Source: an uncultured Merdimonas sp.
Lineage (GTDB): Bacteria > Bacillota > Clostridia > Lachnospirales > Lachnospiraceae
Reading direction: 5' to 3'
Assembly: GCA_944378225.1 (NCBI GenBank)
Contig: CALWGE010000005.1
Coordinates: 1 to 64,000 of the forward strand
DNA: 64,000 bases
This document shows, in pieces, positions 53,084-61,102 of the stretch. The first letter of the stretch is position 1. The number at the start of each line of letters is the position of its first letter. Position numbers and translations under genes: made by a program. The notes under the pieces are model-generated. The model was not told the origin of the DNA. It saw nothing but the letters and a program-made list of their open reading frames with translations, and did no database searches.

Positions 53084-54637
53084 ATGAGTATACTGAATGT
53101 AGAACACCTGACCCATGGCTTTGGAGACAGAGCCATTTTTCATGACGTATCCTTCCGGCTGCTGAAGGGCGAGCATATCGGCCTGGTGGGGGCCAATGGA
53201 GAGGGAAAGTCCACATTTATGAATATTATCACCGGAAAGCTGCAGCCCGATGAGGGAAAGATCGAGTGGGCGAAAAATGTCCGGGTGGGGTATCTGGACC
53301 AGCATACAGCGCTGGAAAAGGGAATGACGGTCCGGGAGGTGCTCACGTCGGCCTTCGGCTTCCTGTTTGGGATGGAAGCCCAGATGAATGAAATGTATGA
53401 GAAGATGGCAGAGGCCACGGATGAAGAAATGGCTTATTATATGGAAGAGACAGGAGTCATCCAGGAGCTTTTGTCTGCCCATGATTTTTATATGATCGAC
53501 GCCAAGGTGGAAGAGGTAGGACGGGCCCTGGGTCTTGCGGACATCGGACTGGACCGGGACGTGACGGAACTGTCCGGCGGCCAGAGGACGAAGGTGCTTC
53601 TGGGAAAGCTCCTGCTGGAGAAACCGGACATTCTGCTTCTGGACGAGCCTACTAACTATCTGGATACGAACCATATTGAATGGCTGAAGCGGTATCTGAA
53701 TGATTACGAAAACGCGTTTATCCTGATTTCCCATGATATTCCGTTTCTGAACAGTGTTATCAACCTGATTTATCACATGGATAATCAGGAGCTGAACCGC
53801 TATGTGGGAGACTATGACCGGTTCCAGGAGGTCTACGCAGTGAAAAAGGCCCAGCTGGAGGCTGCTTATAACCGGCAGCAGAAGGAGATTGCGGAGCTGA
53901 AGGATTTTGTGGCCCGGAACAAGGCCCGGGTAGCCACGAGAAATATGGCCATGTCACGGCAGAAAAAGCTGGACAAGATGGATCTGATTGAGCTTGCGGC
54001 GGAAAAGCCGAAGCCGGAATTTCATTTTCTGGAGGCCAGGACTCCCGGCCGCTATCTGGTGGAAACGCACGATCTGGTTATCGGCTATGACGAGCCCCTG
54101 TCCGCTCCTCTGAATTTTCAGATGGAGCGGGGAGAGAGAATTGTTCTGACCGGAGCCAACGGAATCGGAAAGACTACGCTGCTGAAAAGTATTCTGGGGC
54201 TCATTCCACCCCTTTCGGGAACCGTGGAGCTGGGAGATTATCTGGAAATCGGATATTTTGAGCAGGAAATGAGCCAGGATATCGAGACGACCACTCTGGA
54301 GGAGCTGTGGAAGGAGTTCCCCGGTTTCAGTCAGTTCGAGGTCCGGGCCGCCCTGGCAAAATGCGGTCTTACCACGAAGCATATTGAGAGCAGGGTCAAG
54401 GTGTTAAGCGGAGGGGAGCAGGCGAAGCTTCGTCTCTGTAAACTGATTAACCGGGCCAGCAATCTGCTGGTGCTGGACGAGCCCACAAATCACCTGGATG
54501 TGGACGCGAAGGAAGAGTTGAAACGCGCGCTGCTGGCCTATAAGGGCAGTATCCTGATGGTCTGCCATGAGCCGGAATTCTATGAAGGTCTGGCCACGAA
54601 GGTGTGGGACTGCAGCCAGTGGACCACGAGAGTGTAG
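53084..54637 (+). CDS. ABC-F family ATPase, YbiT-like
   Basis: A 517-residue protein with two ABC domains and no membrane segments, acting on the ribosome. Walker A motifs GANGEGKST (about 35-43) and GANGIGKTT; signature motifs 'LSGGQRTKVLLGKLL' and 'LSGGEQAKLRLCKL'; Walker B 'LLLDEPTNYLD' and 'LVLDEPTNHLD'. The interdomain linker (about 245-300) is a charged helix 'QQKEIAELKDFVARNKARVAT', as in YbiT-type proteins. RBS GAGGAGAA. Likely a translation factor; some relatives protect ribosomes from drugs. Confidence 0.88.
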   Translation: MSILNVEHLTHGFGDRAIFHDVSFRLLKGEHIGLVGANGEGKSTFMNIITGKLQPDEGKIEWAKNVRVGYLDQHTALEKGMTVREVLTSAFGFLFGMEAQMNEMYEKMAEATDEEMAYYMEETGVIQELLSAHDFYMIDAKVEEVGRALGLADIGLDRDVTELSGGQRTKVLLGKLLLEKPDILLLDEPTNYLDTNHIEWLKRYLNDYENAFILISHDIPFLNSVINLIYHMDNQELNRYVGDYDRFQEVYAVKKAQLEAAYNRQQKEIAELKDFVARNKARVATRNMAMSRQKKLDKMDLIELAAEKPKPEFHFLEARTPGRYLVETHDLVIGYDEPLSAPLNFQMERGERIVLTGANGIGKTTLLKSILGLIPPLSGTVELGDYLEIGYFEQEMSQDIETTTLEELWKEFPGFSQFEVRAALAKCGLTTKHIESRVKVLSGGEQAKLRLCKLINRASNLLVLDEPTNHLDVDAKEELKRALLAYKGSILMVCHEPEFYEGLATKVWDCSQWTTRV

Positions 54638-54664
54638 ACAGGAAACACAGAAGCAGTCCGGCTT

Positions 54665-54934
54665 TCAGGCGTCTTTTTCATTTTCACTGTTCAGCAGAGC
54701 GGAAACGGAAGGTTTTTGAAAGTATTCTCTTCCTAAGATCAGCAGTCCGGCGGCGAGCAGAACAAGAGAAAAGAGAAGGGGAATCGCTGTGCCGCTTTCC
54801 AGTATTGTGCACACGAATCTTCCCGGAGGCGTTACCCAGCTGTTTACCGGTGTCGTTGCGGCGGACGCTGTGAGAATTGCAGAAGCAGTTGATCCGCTTA
54901 AGGTTAAAAAGCCGCCGATTAGAATCTTTTTCAT
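54665..54934 (-). CDS. Small membrane protein, unknown function
   Basis: An 89-residue protein with an N-terminal signal-like segment ('KKILIGGFLTLSGSTASAILTASAA'), a short loop with 'TPVNSWVTPPGRFVCTI', and a membrane helix 'AIPLLFSLVLLAAGLLILG' followed by a charged tail. The ATG at 54934 is preceded by a near-ideal AGGAGG, supporting a real gene despite the small size; the longer frame from 55003 has no such site. It converges with the ABC-F gene. No family recognised with certainty. Confidence 0.6.
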   Translation of the reverse strand: MKKILIGGFLTLSGSTASAILTASAATTPVNSWVTPPGRFVCTILESGTAIPLLFSLVLLAAGLLILGREYFQKPSVSALLNSENEKDA

Positions 54935-55137
54935 GAGAAACCTCCTTATGTAAATAATGGTTTTTAGATGGTTAGAATTGACTAATATCTGCAAGCATAA
55001 CATACTTCAGGCACACTGGCAAGAACCTATTTCTTTCTGCAATGGATGAAAAATACTTGAAATTTTCCGGTAAACAGATATGATTACAGTAAATAAAGCG
55101 CCGCCGTAGAGCGGCCGGAGAGGGGCATGGAAGCCGT

Positions 55138-55953
55138 ATGAGCATGATAGAAGTGGAAAAGCTTACCAGAGACTATGGGGCGGGGAAAGGCGTGTTTGAT
55201 CTGTCCTTCTCTGTGGAAAAGGGCGAAGCCTTTGGTTTTCTGGGGCCCAACGGAGCCGGGAAGACCACGACGATTCGTCATCTGATGGGATTCCTGAAAT
55301 GCAGGTCCGGCAGCTGCCGGATAGGCGGCCGGGACTGCTGGAAGGAGCGGGACGAAATACAGAGGAGGCTTGGCTATATACCGGGAGAAATCAGCTTCTT
55401 TGAGGATATGACAGGAACGGAATTTCTGCGTTTTCTGCGGTGGTACCGCAATGTGGGCGTGCTGAGCCGGGAGAAAGAGCTTCTGGAGTATTTTGAACTG
55501 AATCCGGACACAAAAATCAGAAAAATGAGCAAGGGCATGAAGCAGAAGCTGGGGATTACGGCGGCGCTGATGCATGATCCGGCCATTCTGATTCTGGATG
55601 AACCCACGAGCGGACTGGATCCGCTGATGCAGAGCCGGTTCATTGAGCTGATGCAGCGGGAGAAACAGCGGGGAAAGACCATTCTGCTTTCCAGTCACAT
55701 GTTTGAGGAAGTGGAGCGTACCTGCGACACCATCGGCATTATACGCCAGGGAAAGCTGGCGGAGGTGGATTCCGTGGAGAATCTGAGAAAGCGCCACGTA
55801 CGTTCCTATACGGTCACACTGGAGACGGAGGAACTGGCTGAGGCCTTTGCCAGAGATTTTGGCGGAGAGGCCAGGGGCAGGGAGGCAGTGGTCTTCACAC
55901 GTCAGAGTCTGGAGGACATTTTCATGCATTATTACGGAGGGGAACAGAAATGA
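55138..55953 (+). CDS. ABC-2 transporter ATPase
   Basis: A 271-residue ATPase. Walker A GPNGAGKTTT at about 38-47, signature 'KMSKGMKQKLGITAALMHDPAILILDEPTSGLDP', and switch 'LLSSHMFEEVE'. The C-terminal ~60 residues form the typical ABC-2 regulatory tail. It overlaps the permease gene by four bases. GGAAG lies just before the ATG. Probably exports an antimicrobial, lipid or peptide; the BlaI/M56 pair follows downstream. Confidence 0.88.
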   Translation: MSMIEVEKLTRDYGAGKGVFDLSFSVEKGEAFGFLGPNGAGKTTTIRHLMGFLKCRSGSCRIGGRDCWKERDEIQRRLGYIPGEISFFEDMTGTEFLRFLRWYRNVGVLSREKELLEYFELNPDTKIRKMSKGMKQKLGITAALMHDPAILILDEPTSGLDPLMQSRFIELMQREKQRGKTILLSSHMFEEVERTCDTIGIIRQGKLAEVDSVENLRKRHVRSYTVTLETEELAEAFARDFGGEARGREAVVFTRQSLEDIFMHYYGGEQK

Positions 55954-56750
55954 TACAAGCGTCACTGTACAGGCGTGAAATAAAAGGAAGCCTGAAGCTT
56001 CTGATTATTCTGGGAGCAGTCATGACTATGTATGTTTCCATCATTATCAGCATGTATGATCCGGAAATGGCAGAGCTTCTGGACAGTTATGTGGAAATGA
56101 TGCCGGAACTGATGGCTGCCGTGGGGATGACGGCCGGAGCGCAGAGCCTGCTGGAGTTTATGTCTTCTTATCTTTATGGCTTTATTCTCCTGATTTTTCC
56201 CATGCTGTTTTCGATTCTGCGCGGAAACGCACTGATCTGCAGATACATAGAAAAAGGCTCCATGGTTTATCTGACGGCGGCTCCTGTGAAGAGGCGTACG
56301 ATTGCGTTTACTCAGGCGGCGGTCCTTATGAGCGGGATTGTGCTTCTGCTCGCTTATACCACAGGTCTGGAGATTGGCTGCGCCCGGTATTATTTTCCGA
56401 ACGAACTGGATATTGAGAAACTGATTTTTCTCAATCTGGGGCTTCTGAGTCTTCAGCTGTTTATCAGTGGCTGGTGCTTTCTGGCCTCCTGCTTCTTTTC
56501 AGATGCGAAGTACAGCATTGGCGTGGGAGCCGGCGTTCCGGTACTGATGTATGTGCTTCAGATGCTGGCCAATGTGGGAGGAAAAGCGGAAAAGGCAAAG
56601 TATTTTACCTTTTTCACACTGTTTCAGCCTGACGGAATCATTGCCATGGAAAATCAGGCCCTGCTGGGGGCGGGAATCCTGCTTGCGGGAGCTGTACTGC
56701 TGTATATTGCCGCAATTCTTGTGTTCTCCAGAAGAGATCTGTATATTTAG
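55950..56750 (+). CDS. ABC-2 type permease
   Basis: A 266-residue membrane protein with six helices, e.g. 'LLIILGAVMTMYVSIIISMY', 'LYGFILLIFPMLFSIL' and 'AGILLAGAVLLYIAAILVFS'. 'EKGSMVYLTAAPVKRRTIAFTQAAVL' is the typical ABC-2 cytoplasmic-loop region. It is coupled to the ATPase gene (ATGA overlap) and has GGAGGGGAACAG as ribosome site. Exporter pore; substrate unknown. Confidence 0.85.
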   Translation: MIQASLYRREIKGSLKLLIILGAVMTMYVSIIISMYDPEMAELLDSYVEMMPELMAAVGMTAGAQSLLEFMSSYLYGFILLIFPMLFSILRGNALICRYIEKGSMVYLTAAPVKRRTIAFTQAAVLMSGIVLLLAYTTGLEIGCARYYFPNELDIEKLIFLNLGLLSLQLFISGWCFLASCFFSDAKYSIGVGAGVPVLMYVLQMLANVGGKAEKAKYFTFFTLFQPDGIIAMENQALLGAGILLAGAVLLYIAAILVFSRRDLYI

Positions 56751-56793
56751 TTATCTGACAGAGCGTTTTCGGTCAGTTTTATCCGGGAAAGTA

Positions 56794-56822
56794 TTGACAG
56801 TCCGGTCTATGTGTTGTAGACT
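56794..56822 (+). promoter_or_regulatory. Promoter of blaI-m56
   Basis: TTGACA (56794-56799) and TAGACT (56817-56822), spacer 17 bp. The -10 region lies inside the long palindrome. Confidence 0.55.
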
Positions 56823-56853
56823 AAAATTAGTCTACAACACATAGACCGGACTG
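56798..56853. promoter_or_regulatory. Perfect 27-bp-arm palindrome over the blaI promoter
   Basis: Bases 56798-56824 are an exact reverse complement of 56827-56853 with a 2-base centre. Within each arm GTCTA and TAGAC half-sites are again inversely arranged (GTCTA-N7-TAGAC), so three overlapping dyads share the site. This is well placed for autorepression by the BlaI-type repressor encoded 30 bp downstream, and could also fold in the RNA. Confidence 0.8.
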
Positions 56854-56882
56854 CGCAGTTTATGAAAAAGAAAGGGGGTCAT

Positions 56883-57251
56883 ATGGTCTGTATGGAACAT
56901 TTAACGGAAGCCGAGGAACATGTGGCAGAGCTGGTATGGGAGCATGGAACACTTTCCTCTTCCGAACTGGTGTCTTTATGCGCGGAATCCCAGGGCTGGA
57001 AGAAATCCACCACCTACACAATTCTCAAGCGGCTGGAAAATAAAGAAATACTGAAAAATAATAAGGGGAAAGTGGTTCCTCTTGTTTCCAGGGAGGAATA
57101 TCAGTCGGAGCAGGGGTGCCGATTTATTGACGACAGCTTCGGAGGTTCCCTTCCGGGTTTTCTGACTGCCTTTACGCGAAAGCGCAGGCTGAGCCCGGCG
57201 GAAATCAGAGAGATCCAGAATCTTATTGAAACATTTGAGGAGGACGTATGA
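56883..57251 (+). CDS. BlaI/MecI/CopY-type transcriptional repressor
   Basis: A 122-residue winged-helix protein. 'LTEAEEHVAELVWEHGTLSSSELVSLCAESQGWKKSTTYTILKRLENKEILKN' is the BlaI DNA-binding domain, and the C-terminal helices serve dimerisation. The start 56883 is taken because AAAGGGGGT lies before it; ATG 56862 and 56892 are alternatives. It is coupled to an M56 sensor peptidase gene (4-bp overlap), the standard BlaI-BlaR1 pairing. The long palindrome upstream is its likely operator. Confidence 0.88.
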   Translation: MVCMEHLTEAEEHVAELVWEHGTLSSSELVSLCAESQGWKKSTTYTILKRLENKEILKNNKGKVVPLVSREEYQSEQGCRFIDDSFGGSLPGFLTAFTRKRRLSPAEIREIQNLIETFEEDV

Positions 57252-58138
57252 CGGACGTATTTTTGACGATACTTTCGCAGAGTCTGCGGCTGAGCGCAAT
57301 CATTGCGCTGCTTGTTCTGTTCCGCATTCTGTTTCGCAGAATTCCGGGCAGATCCATGTATTTTCTGTGGCTGACAGTTTTTCTGGGACTGATTTGCCCG
57401 TTTACCTTTAAATTTTCTTACAATGTTTCCGATCTGGCAATTATGGAAACGCTGTCAGAAACCAGGGAGACTGCAGTTATGGAAGAGATCAGAAGTACAG
57501 AAAACAGCGCTGGAACGGCTTCTGACGTTCCTGTTCCAGAGAACCATCCTGCGCCTGTTTCGGCAACAGATCGCACAGAGCTGCTTCGGTCCGCAACTGC
57601 AGTTGTCTGGGCATTGGTGGCAGTGCTTCTGATGGCTGTGAATGTCTGGAAACTTACAGGATTTATGAAAAGACTGCAGGGCGCCAGAGATTTGGGCGGC
57701 GGCGTATTTGAAACAGAAGCCATAGACGTGCCTCTGGTGGCAGGCTATCTGCATCCCAGAATCTATATCCCGTCTTTCCTGCCGCAGGCAGAACGTGTTT
57801 ATATTCTGGAACATGAGCGTACGCATCTGCGCCGGAAGGATCACATTGTGAAGCTGGCAGTATTTGCTGTTACGCTGATTCACTGGTTTAACCCTCTGGT
57901 CTGGGCGGCCTATTATTTCCTGTCGGAGGATATGGAACGGGCCTGTGATGAGGCAGTGATCGGGAGCATGGGAAAGGGGATAAAGAAAGCCTATTCCATG
58001 TCGCTGCTCTCTCTTTCCACAGACGGCAGAGGAAGATACTTTCCAATGGTTACCTTTACGGAAAGGAGGATTAAATACAGAGTGATGAATATTTTAAGAT
58101 ACAGAAAACCCGGAATCCTTACGATTCCGTTCAGATGA
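57248..58138 (+). CDS. BlaR1-like M56 zinc metallopeptidase without sensor domain
   Basis: A 296-residue membrane protein. It has helices at the N-terminus, a loop and helix near 118-140, the zinc motif HERTH at about 189-193 (HExxH, in 'YILEHERTHLRRKDHI'), and 'ERACDEAVIG' as the third ligand region, as in BlaR1/MecR1. The usual C-terminal penicillin-binding sensor domain is missing; the protein ends soon after the peptidase core. It probably cleaves the BlaI partner on an unknown signal. Confidence 0.85.
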   Translation: MTDVFLTILSQSLRLSAIIALLVLFRILFRRIPGRSMYFLWLTVFLGLICPFTFKFSYNVSDLAIMETLSETRETAVMEEIRSTENSAGTASDVPVPENHPAPVSATDRTELLRSATAVVWALVAVLLMAVNVWKLTGFMKRLQGARDLGGGVFETEAIDVPLVAGYLHPRIYIPSFLPQAERVYILEHERTHLRRKDHIVKLAVFAVTLIHWFNPLVWAAYYFLSEDMERACDEAVIGSMGKGIKKAYSMSLLSLSTDGRGRYFPMVTFTERRIKYRVMNILRYRKPGILTIPFR

Positions 58139-58192
58139 TACCTGCAGGGGGCGGAGAGATTACGTCGGACCCCTGAGGGACCGTTTACAGGA

Positions 58193-58234
58193 GGCAGTCG
58201 GAGAATTCGAAAGGATTCCCGGCTGCCGCTTTTT
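58193..58234 (+). terminator. Terminator of the blaI-m56 operon
   Basis: GGCAGTCGG...GAAT (58193 onward) pairs with ATTC...CGGCTGCC (ending 58227) with one bulge and a wobble pair, followed by five T. Confidence 0.7.
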
Positions 58235-58248
58235 GATCAAAAAAATGA

Positions 58249-58295
58249 CTGACAAACTAACATTATTAGTTGCATAATAACTAATGCTGTTAGTT
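58249..58295 (+). promoter_or_regulatory. Promoter and TetR-type operator of the tetR-MATE operon
   Basis: CTGACA (58249-58254) and CATAAT (58273-58278), spacer 18 bp. AACTAACATTATTAGTT (58255-58271) and AACTAATGCTGTTAGTT (58279-58295) are inverted repeats with two mismatches flanking the -10, suggesting autoregulation by the TetR protein encoded downstream. Confidence 0.7.
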
Positions 58296-58315
58296 TTGAA
58301 AAGGAGGAATCTGTT

Positions 58316-58924
58316 TTGAGTGCCAAAGGACTTACGAAACAGATGATTGTAGCAGAAGCCGTATCATGTATTGAAACTACGGGGCAGCCCGGAGTCTCCC
58401 TGCATGAGCTGGCTCGCAGACTGGGAATCAAAACTCCGTCTCTGTACAATCACATAAAAAATACAAAGGATTTGCAGTATGAGGTTTTTCAGTATGCCAT
58501 TGATATGTTTGTATCACATCAGAAAGCCGCGATAGAGAACAAGACGGGAGACGAGGCGGTACAGGCATTTGCAGAAGCCTATTTTTCCTTTGCGGCGGCA
58601 CATAAGGGGCTGTATCGGCTCATCATGTCTATTCCGTCGGAAGAAGACGAGCAGGCAAAAGAAATGGCGCTTCCGCTTCTGAATACCGTAGTGTCTCTTC
58701 TTTCTGACTATGGCCTGCAAGAGGAGGCAATCGCTCACTGGCAGCGAGTGTTTCGAGCCATTCTTCACGGGTTTATTTCACAGGAGGATCTGGGCTATTT
58801 CTATTATTACAAATCCAGTGACCTGAAAAAAAGCCGGGATATAGCTGTACGCTGTTTTCTGGACGGTCTGCATGCGCAGATGAGAGAGACCAGGAATACC
58901 GGAGAACAAGCAGCTGATTCATAA
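58316..58924 (+). CDS. TetR/AcrR family transcriptional regulator
   Basis: A 202-residue regulator. The N-terminal helix-turn-helix is 'VSLHELARRLGIKTPSLYNHIKNTKDL' (about 27-53). The C-terminal ~140 residues bind a ligand ('WHG'/TetR_C_33-like with 'YRLIMSIPSEEDE'). It starts with TTG after AAGGAGGAA. It is followed by the MATE-kinase fusion gene after 16 bp, so it probably controls that exporter in response to a substrate. Confidence 0.88.
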   Translation: MSAKGLTKQMIVAEAVSCIETTGQPGVSLHELARRLGIKTPSLYNHIKNTKDLQYEVFQYAIDMFVSHQKAAIENKTGDEAVQAFAEAYFSFAAAHKGLYRLIMSIPSEEDEQAKEMALPLLNTVVSLLSDYGLQEEAIAHWQRVFRAILHGFISQEDLGYFYYYKSSDLKKSRDIAVRCFLDGLHAQMRETRNTGEQAADS

Positions 58925-58940
58925 GTTAGGAGAACAGAGT

Positions 58941-60923
58941 ATGACAAAGAATAATGAATTATTTACAACCATGCCGGTAGGCAAAGCAGTGGCAAAGCTT
59001 GCAGTTCCAACGGTAGTCAGTCAGATTATTGTGATTCTGTACAGTCTGGCAGATACTTTTTTCATCGGGCAGATTGGCGATCCCAATCAGATAGCCGCCC
59101 TTTCCATTACATTTCCTATTTATACCCTTCTGACTGCCGTTGCCAACCTGTTCGGTATCGGCGCCAACAGTATCATCGCAAGAAGCCTGGGACAGAATGA
59201 TAAGGAAACGGCTCAAAAAGCATCTTCCTTCTCTTTCTGGGCAAGTATTGCCGTAACGGCCGTATTGTCCGTTCTGCTTGCAGTGTTTATGGAGCCGGTT
59301 CTTCTTTTTTTCGGCGCGGATGAATTTACCTTTGGCTTTACACGGGATTATCTGTTCTGGGTATTCGTACTGGGCGGTATTCCTACGGTTGCAGGCCTCG
59401 TTCTGGGGCATCTGGTCCGTTCCGTAGGAAAAACGAAAGAGGCAGGAATCGGTCTGACCATCGGCGGTGTGATGAATATTATCCTGGATCCGGTATTTAT
59501 CTTTGTATTTGATATGGATGTTGCAGGAGCAGCCGTTGCGACGATGCTGTCAAATACCATATCTATGGTGTACTTCCTGGTTGTGCTGGCAAAGATGAGA
59601 AAAACTACTGTGTTAACTCTGGCGCCCAGCCGGTTTTCCATGGAGAAAAAGGTTTCCTGGGGAACACTGTCTGTGGGATTTCCGGCAGCCATTTCCGTAT
59701 TACTGGTTTCTGTGTCTATTTCCCTTCTGAACGGACTGCTGCTGAATCATGAAGGAGGCAACATCCTTTCAGCAGCTTACGGAGTGACTTCAAAGTGCGG
59801 AACAATCGCCCTTCATATCAGTACTGGTATTGCCCAGGGCGTCATGCCTCTGATAGGTTACAGCTATGGAGCCAGAGATCATAAGCGTGTTCATGAGGTA
59901 TGCAGCCTCTCCTTCCGGATTCTTCTCGTCTTCTCTGTTCTGTTCCTTGCAATAGTTCAGCTGTTCCCGGGAACAATCGTAAGAATGTTTATCGATCATG
60001 AGGAAACAATCGCAGTGGGAAGCGTATTTATGCGCTGCTGGTCCTGGTGCGTAATCGGAATGAGTTTGTTTAACATGTATAATTCCATTTTTCAGGCAGT
60101 AGGAAGATGGAAGACGTCTCTTCTTCTGGCTGTACTCCGTCTGGGCGTGATCTTCTCCGTCTTGTGTATTGTGCTGGATAAGCTTTTCGGAGTCAGCGGA
60201 CTTATGTGGGTGCAGGCTATTACAGATACGCTGTCCTGCCTGATTGCTTTTATGCTGTATCAGCATTTCAGAAAAACTGTCTCAGCAGAGCTTCCCGCGT
60301 CTGCAGGACAGGAAATGGCGCCTGTCACTTCCAACCGGATTATTACCATCAGCCGGGAATTCGGAAGCGGCGGCAGAACCATAGGAAAAGAAGTGGCCTC
60401 CCTGCTGAATATTCCCTGCTATGACAGCGAGCTGATTGAGAAGATCGCTGAGGAGAGCGGACTTTCCAGGGAGTATATCGAGAAGTACGGGGAATATGCA
60501 GCCTCCGACAGCCTGTACAGCAATGCTGTATCAGGACGTGACAGAGACTGGCAGTCTGTATCGGATAAAATGTGGCGGGCCCAGAAAAAAGTTATTCTGG
60601 AGCTGGCAGAGAAAGAAGCCTGCGTCATAGTGGGAAGATGCGCGGATTATATACTGAAGGACTGCGCGGACTGTCTCACCGTATTTATTCACTCTTCCGA
60701 TGAGCAGCGGGCAGAGAGGATTGTCTCTGTATATGGTCAGAGAGAAGAATCTCCCGTTCAGCGTCTGCATGATAAGGATCAGAAGAGAAAGGCGTATTAT
60801 GAGCTTTACACAGGTATCCAGTGGGGCCAGGCAGAAAATTATGAACTGTGTCTGGACAGCGGAAAAATCGGTATTGAAAAATGTACCAGTATGATTGCGG
60901 ATTTATACCGGCGCAGGGCATAG
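58941..60923 (+). CDS. MATE efflux transporter fused to a cytidylate-kinase-like domain
   Basis: A 660-residue fusion. Residues 1-450 are a twelve-helix MATE antiporter ('VPTVVSQIIVILYSLADTFFIGQIGDPNQIAALSI', 'GIGANSIIARSLGQND', 'QGVMPLIGYSYGARD'). Residues about 468-660 read as a cytidylate-kinase-like protein: P-loop 'ISREFGSGGRTIGKEVASLL', 'CVIVGRCADYILKD', and a basic lid region 'DQKRKAYYELYTG'. There is no stop or frameshift between the parts. RBS AGGAGAACAG. The kinase part sits on the cytoplasmic face and may modulate transport or bind nucleotides. Confidence 0.88.
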   Translation: MTKNNELFTTMPVGKAVAKLAVPTVVSQIIVILYSLADTFFIGQIGDPNQIAALSITFPIYTLLTAVANLFGIGANSIIARSLGQNDKETAQKASSFSFWASIAVTAVLSVLLAVFMEPVLLFFGADEFTFGFTRDYLFWVFVLGGIPTVAGLVLGHLVRSVGKTKEAGIGLTIGGVMNIILDPVFIFVFDMDVAGAAVATMLSNTISMVYFLVVLAKMRKTTVLTLAPSRFSMEKKVSWGTLSVGFPAAISVLLVSVSISLLNGLLLNHEGGNILSAAYGVTSKCGTIALHISTGIAQGVMPLIGYSYGARDHKRVHEVCSLSFRILLVFSVLFLAIVQLFPGTIVRMFIDHEETIAVGSVFMRCWSWCVIGMSLFNMYNSIFQAVGRWKTSLLLAVLRLGVIFSVLCIVLDKLFGVSGLMWVQAITDTLSCLIAFMLYQHFRKTVSAELPASAGQEMAPVTSNRIITISREFGSGGRTIGKEVASLLNIPCYDSELIEKIAEESGLSREYIEKYGEYAASDSLYSNAVSGRDRDWQSVSDKMWRAQKKVILELAEKEACVIVGRCADYILKDCADCLTVFIHSSDEQRAERIVSVYGQREESPVQRLHDKDQKRKAYYELYTGIQWGQAENYELCLDSGKIGIEKCTSMIADLYRRRA

Positions 60924-60960
60924 GAGAAAGAAAATTGCATCCCGTTTTGTACGGAAAAGG

Positions 60961-60993
60961 CAGGAACAGTTTATTGCTGTTCCTGTTTTTTTT
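60961..60993 (+). terminator. Intrinsic terminator after the MATE-kinase gene
   Basis: CAGGAACAG (60961-60969) pairs with CTGTTCCTG (60977-60985), 7-nt loop, followed by eight T. Confidence 0.9.
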
Positions 60994-61102
60994 CTGTTTT
61001 TGCGGAAAGTTTCACGGACACAAAACAGAATCTTTACGTTTCCCACATTTTATTTTTACATCGGAATGATAAGTTATCTAGGGTAATGAAAGGAGACGTT
61101 TC

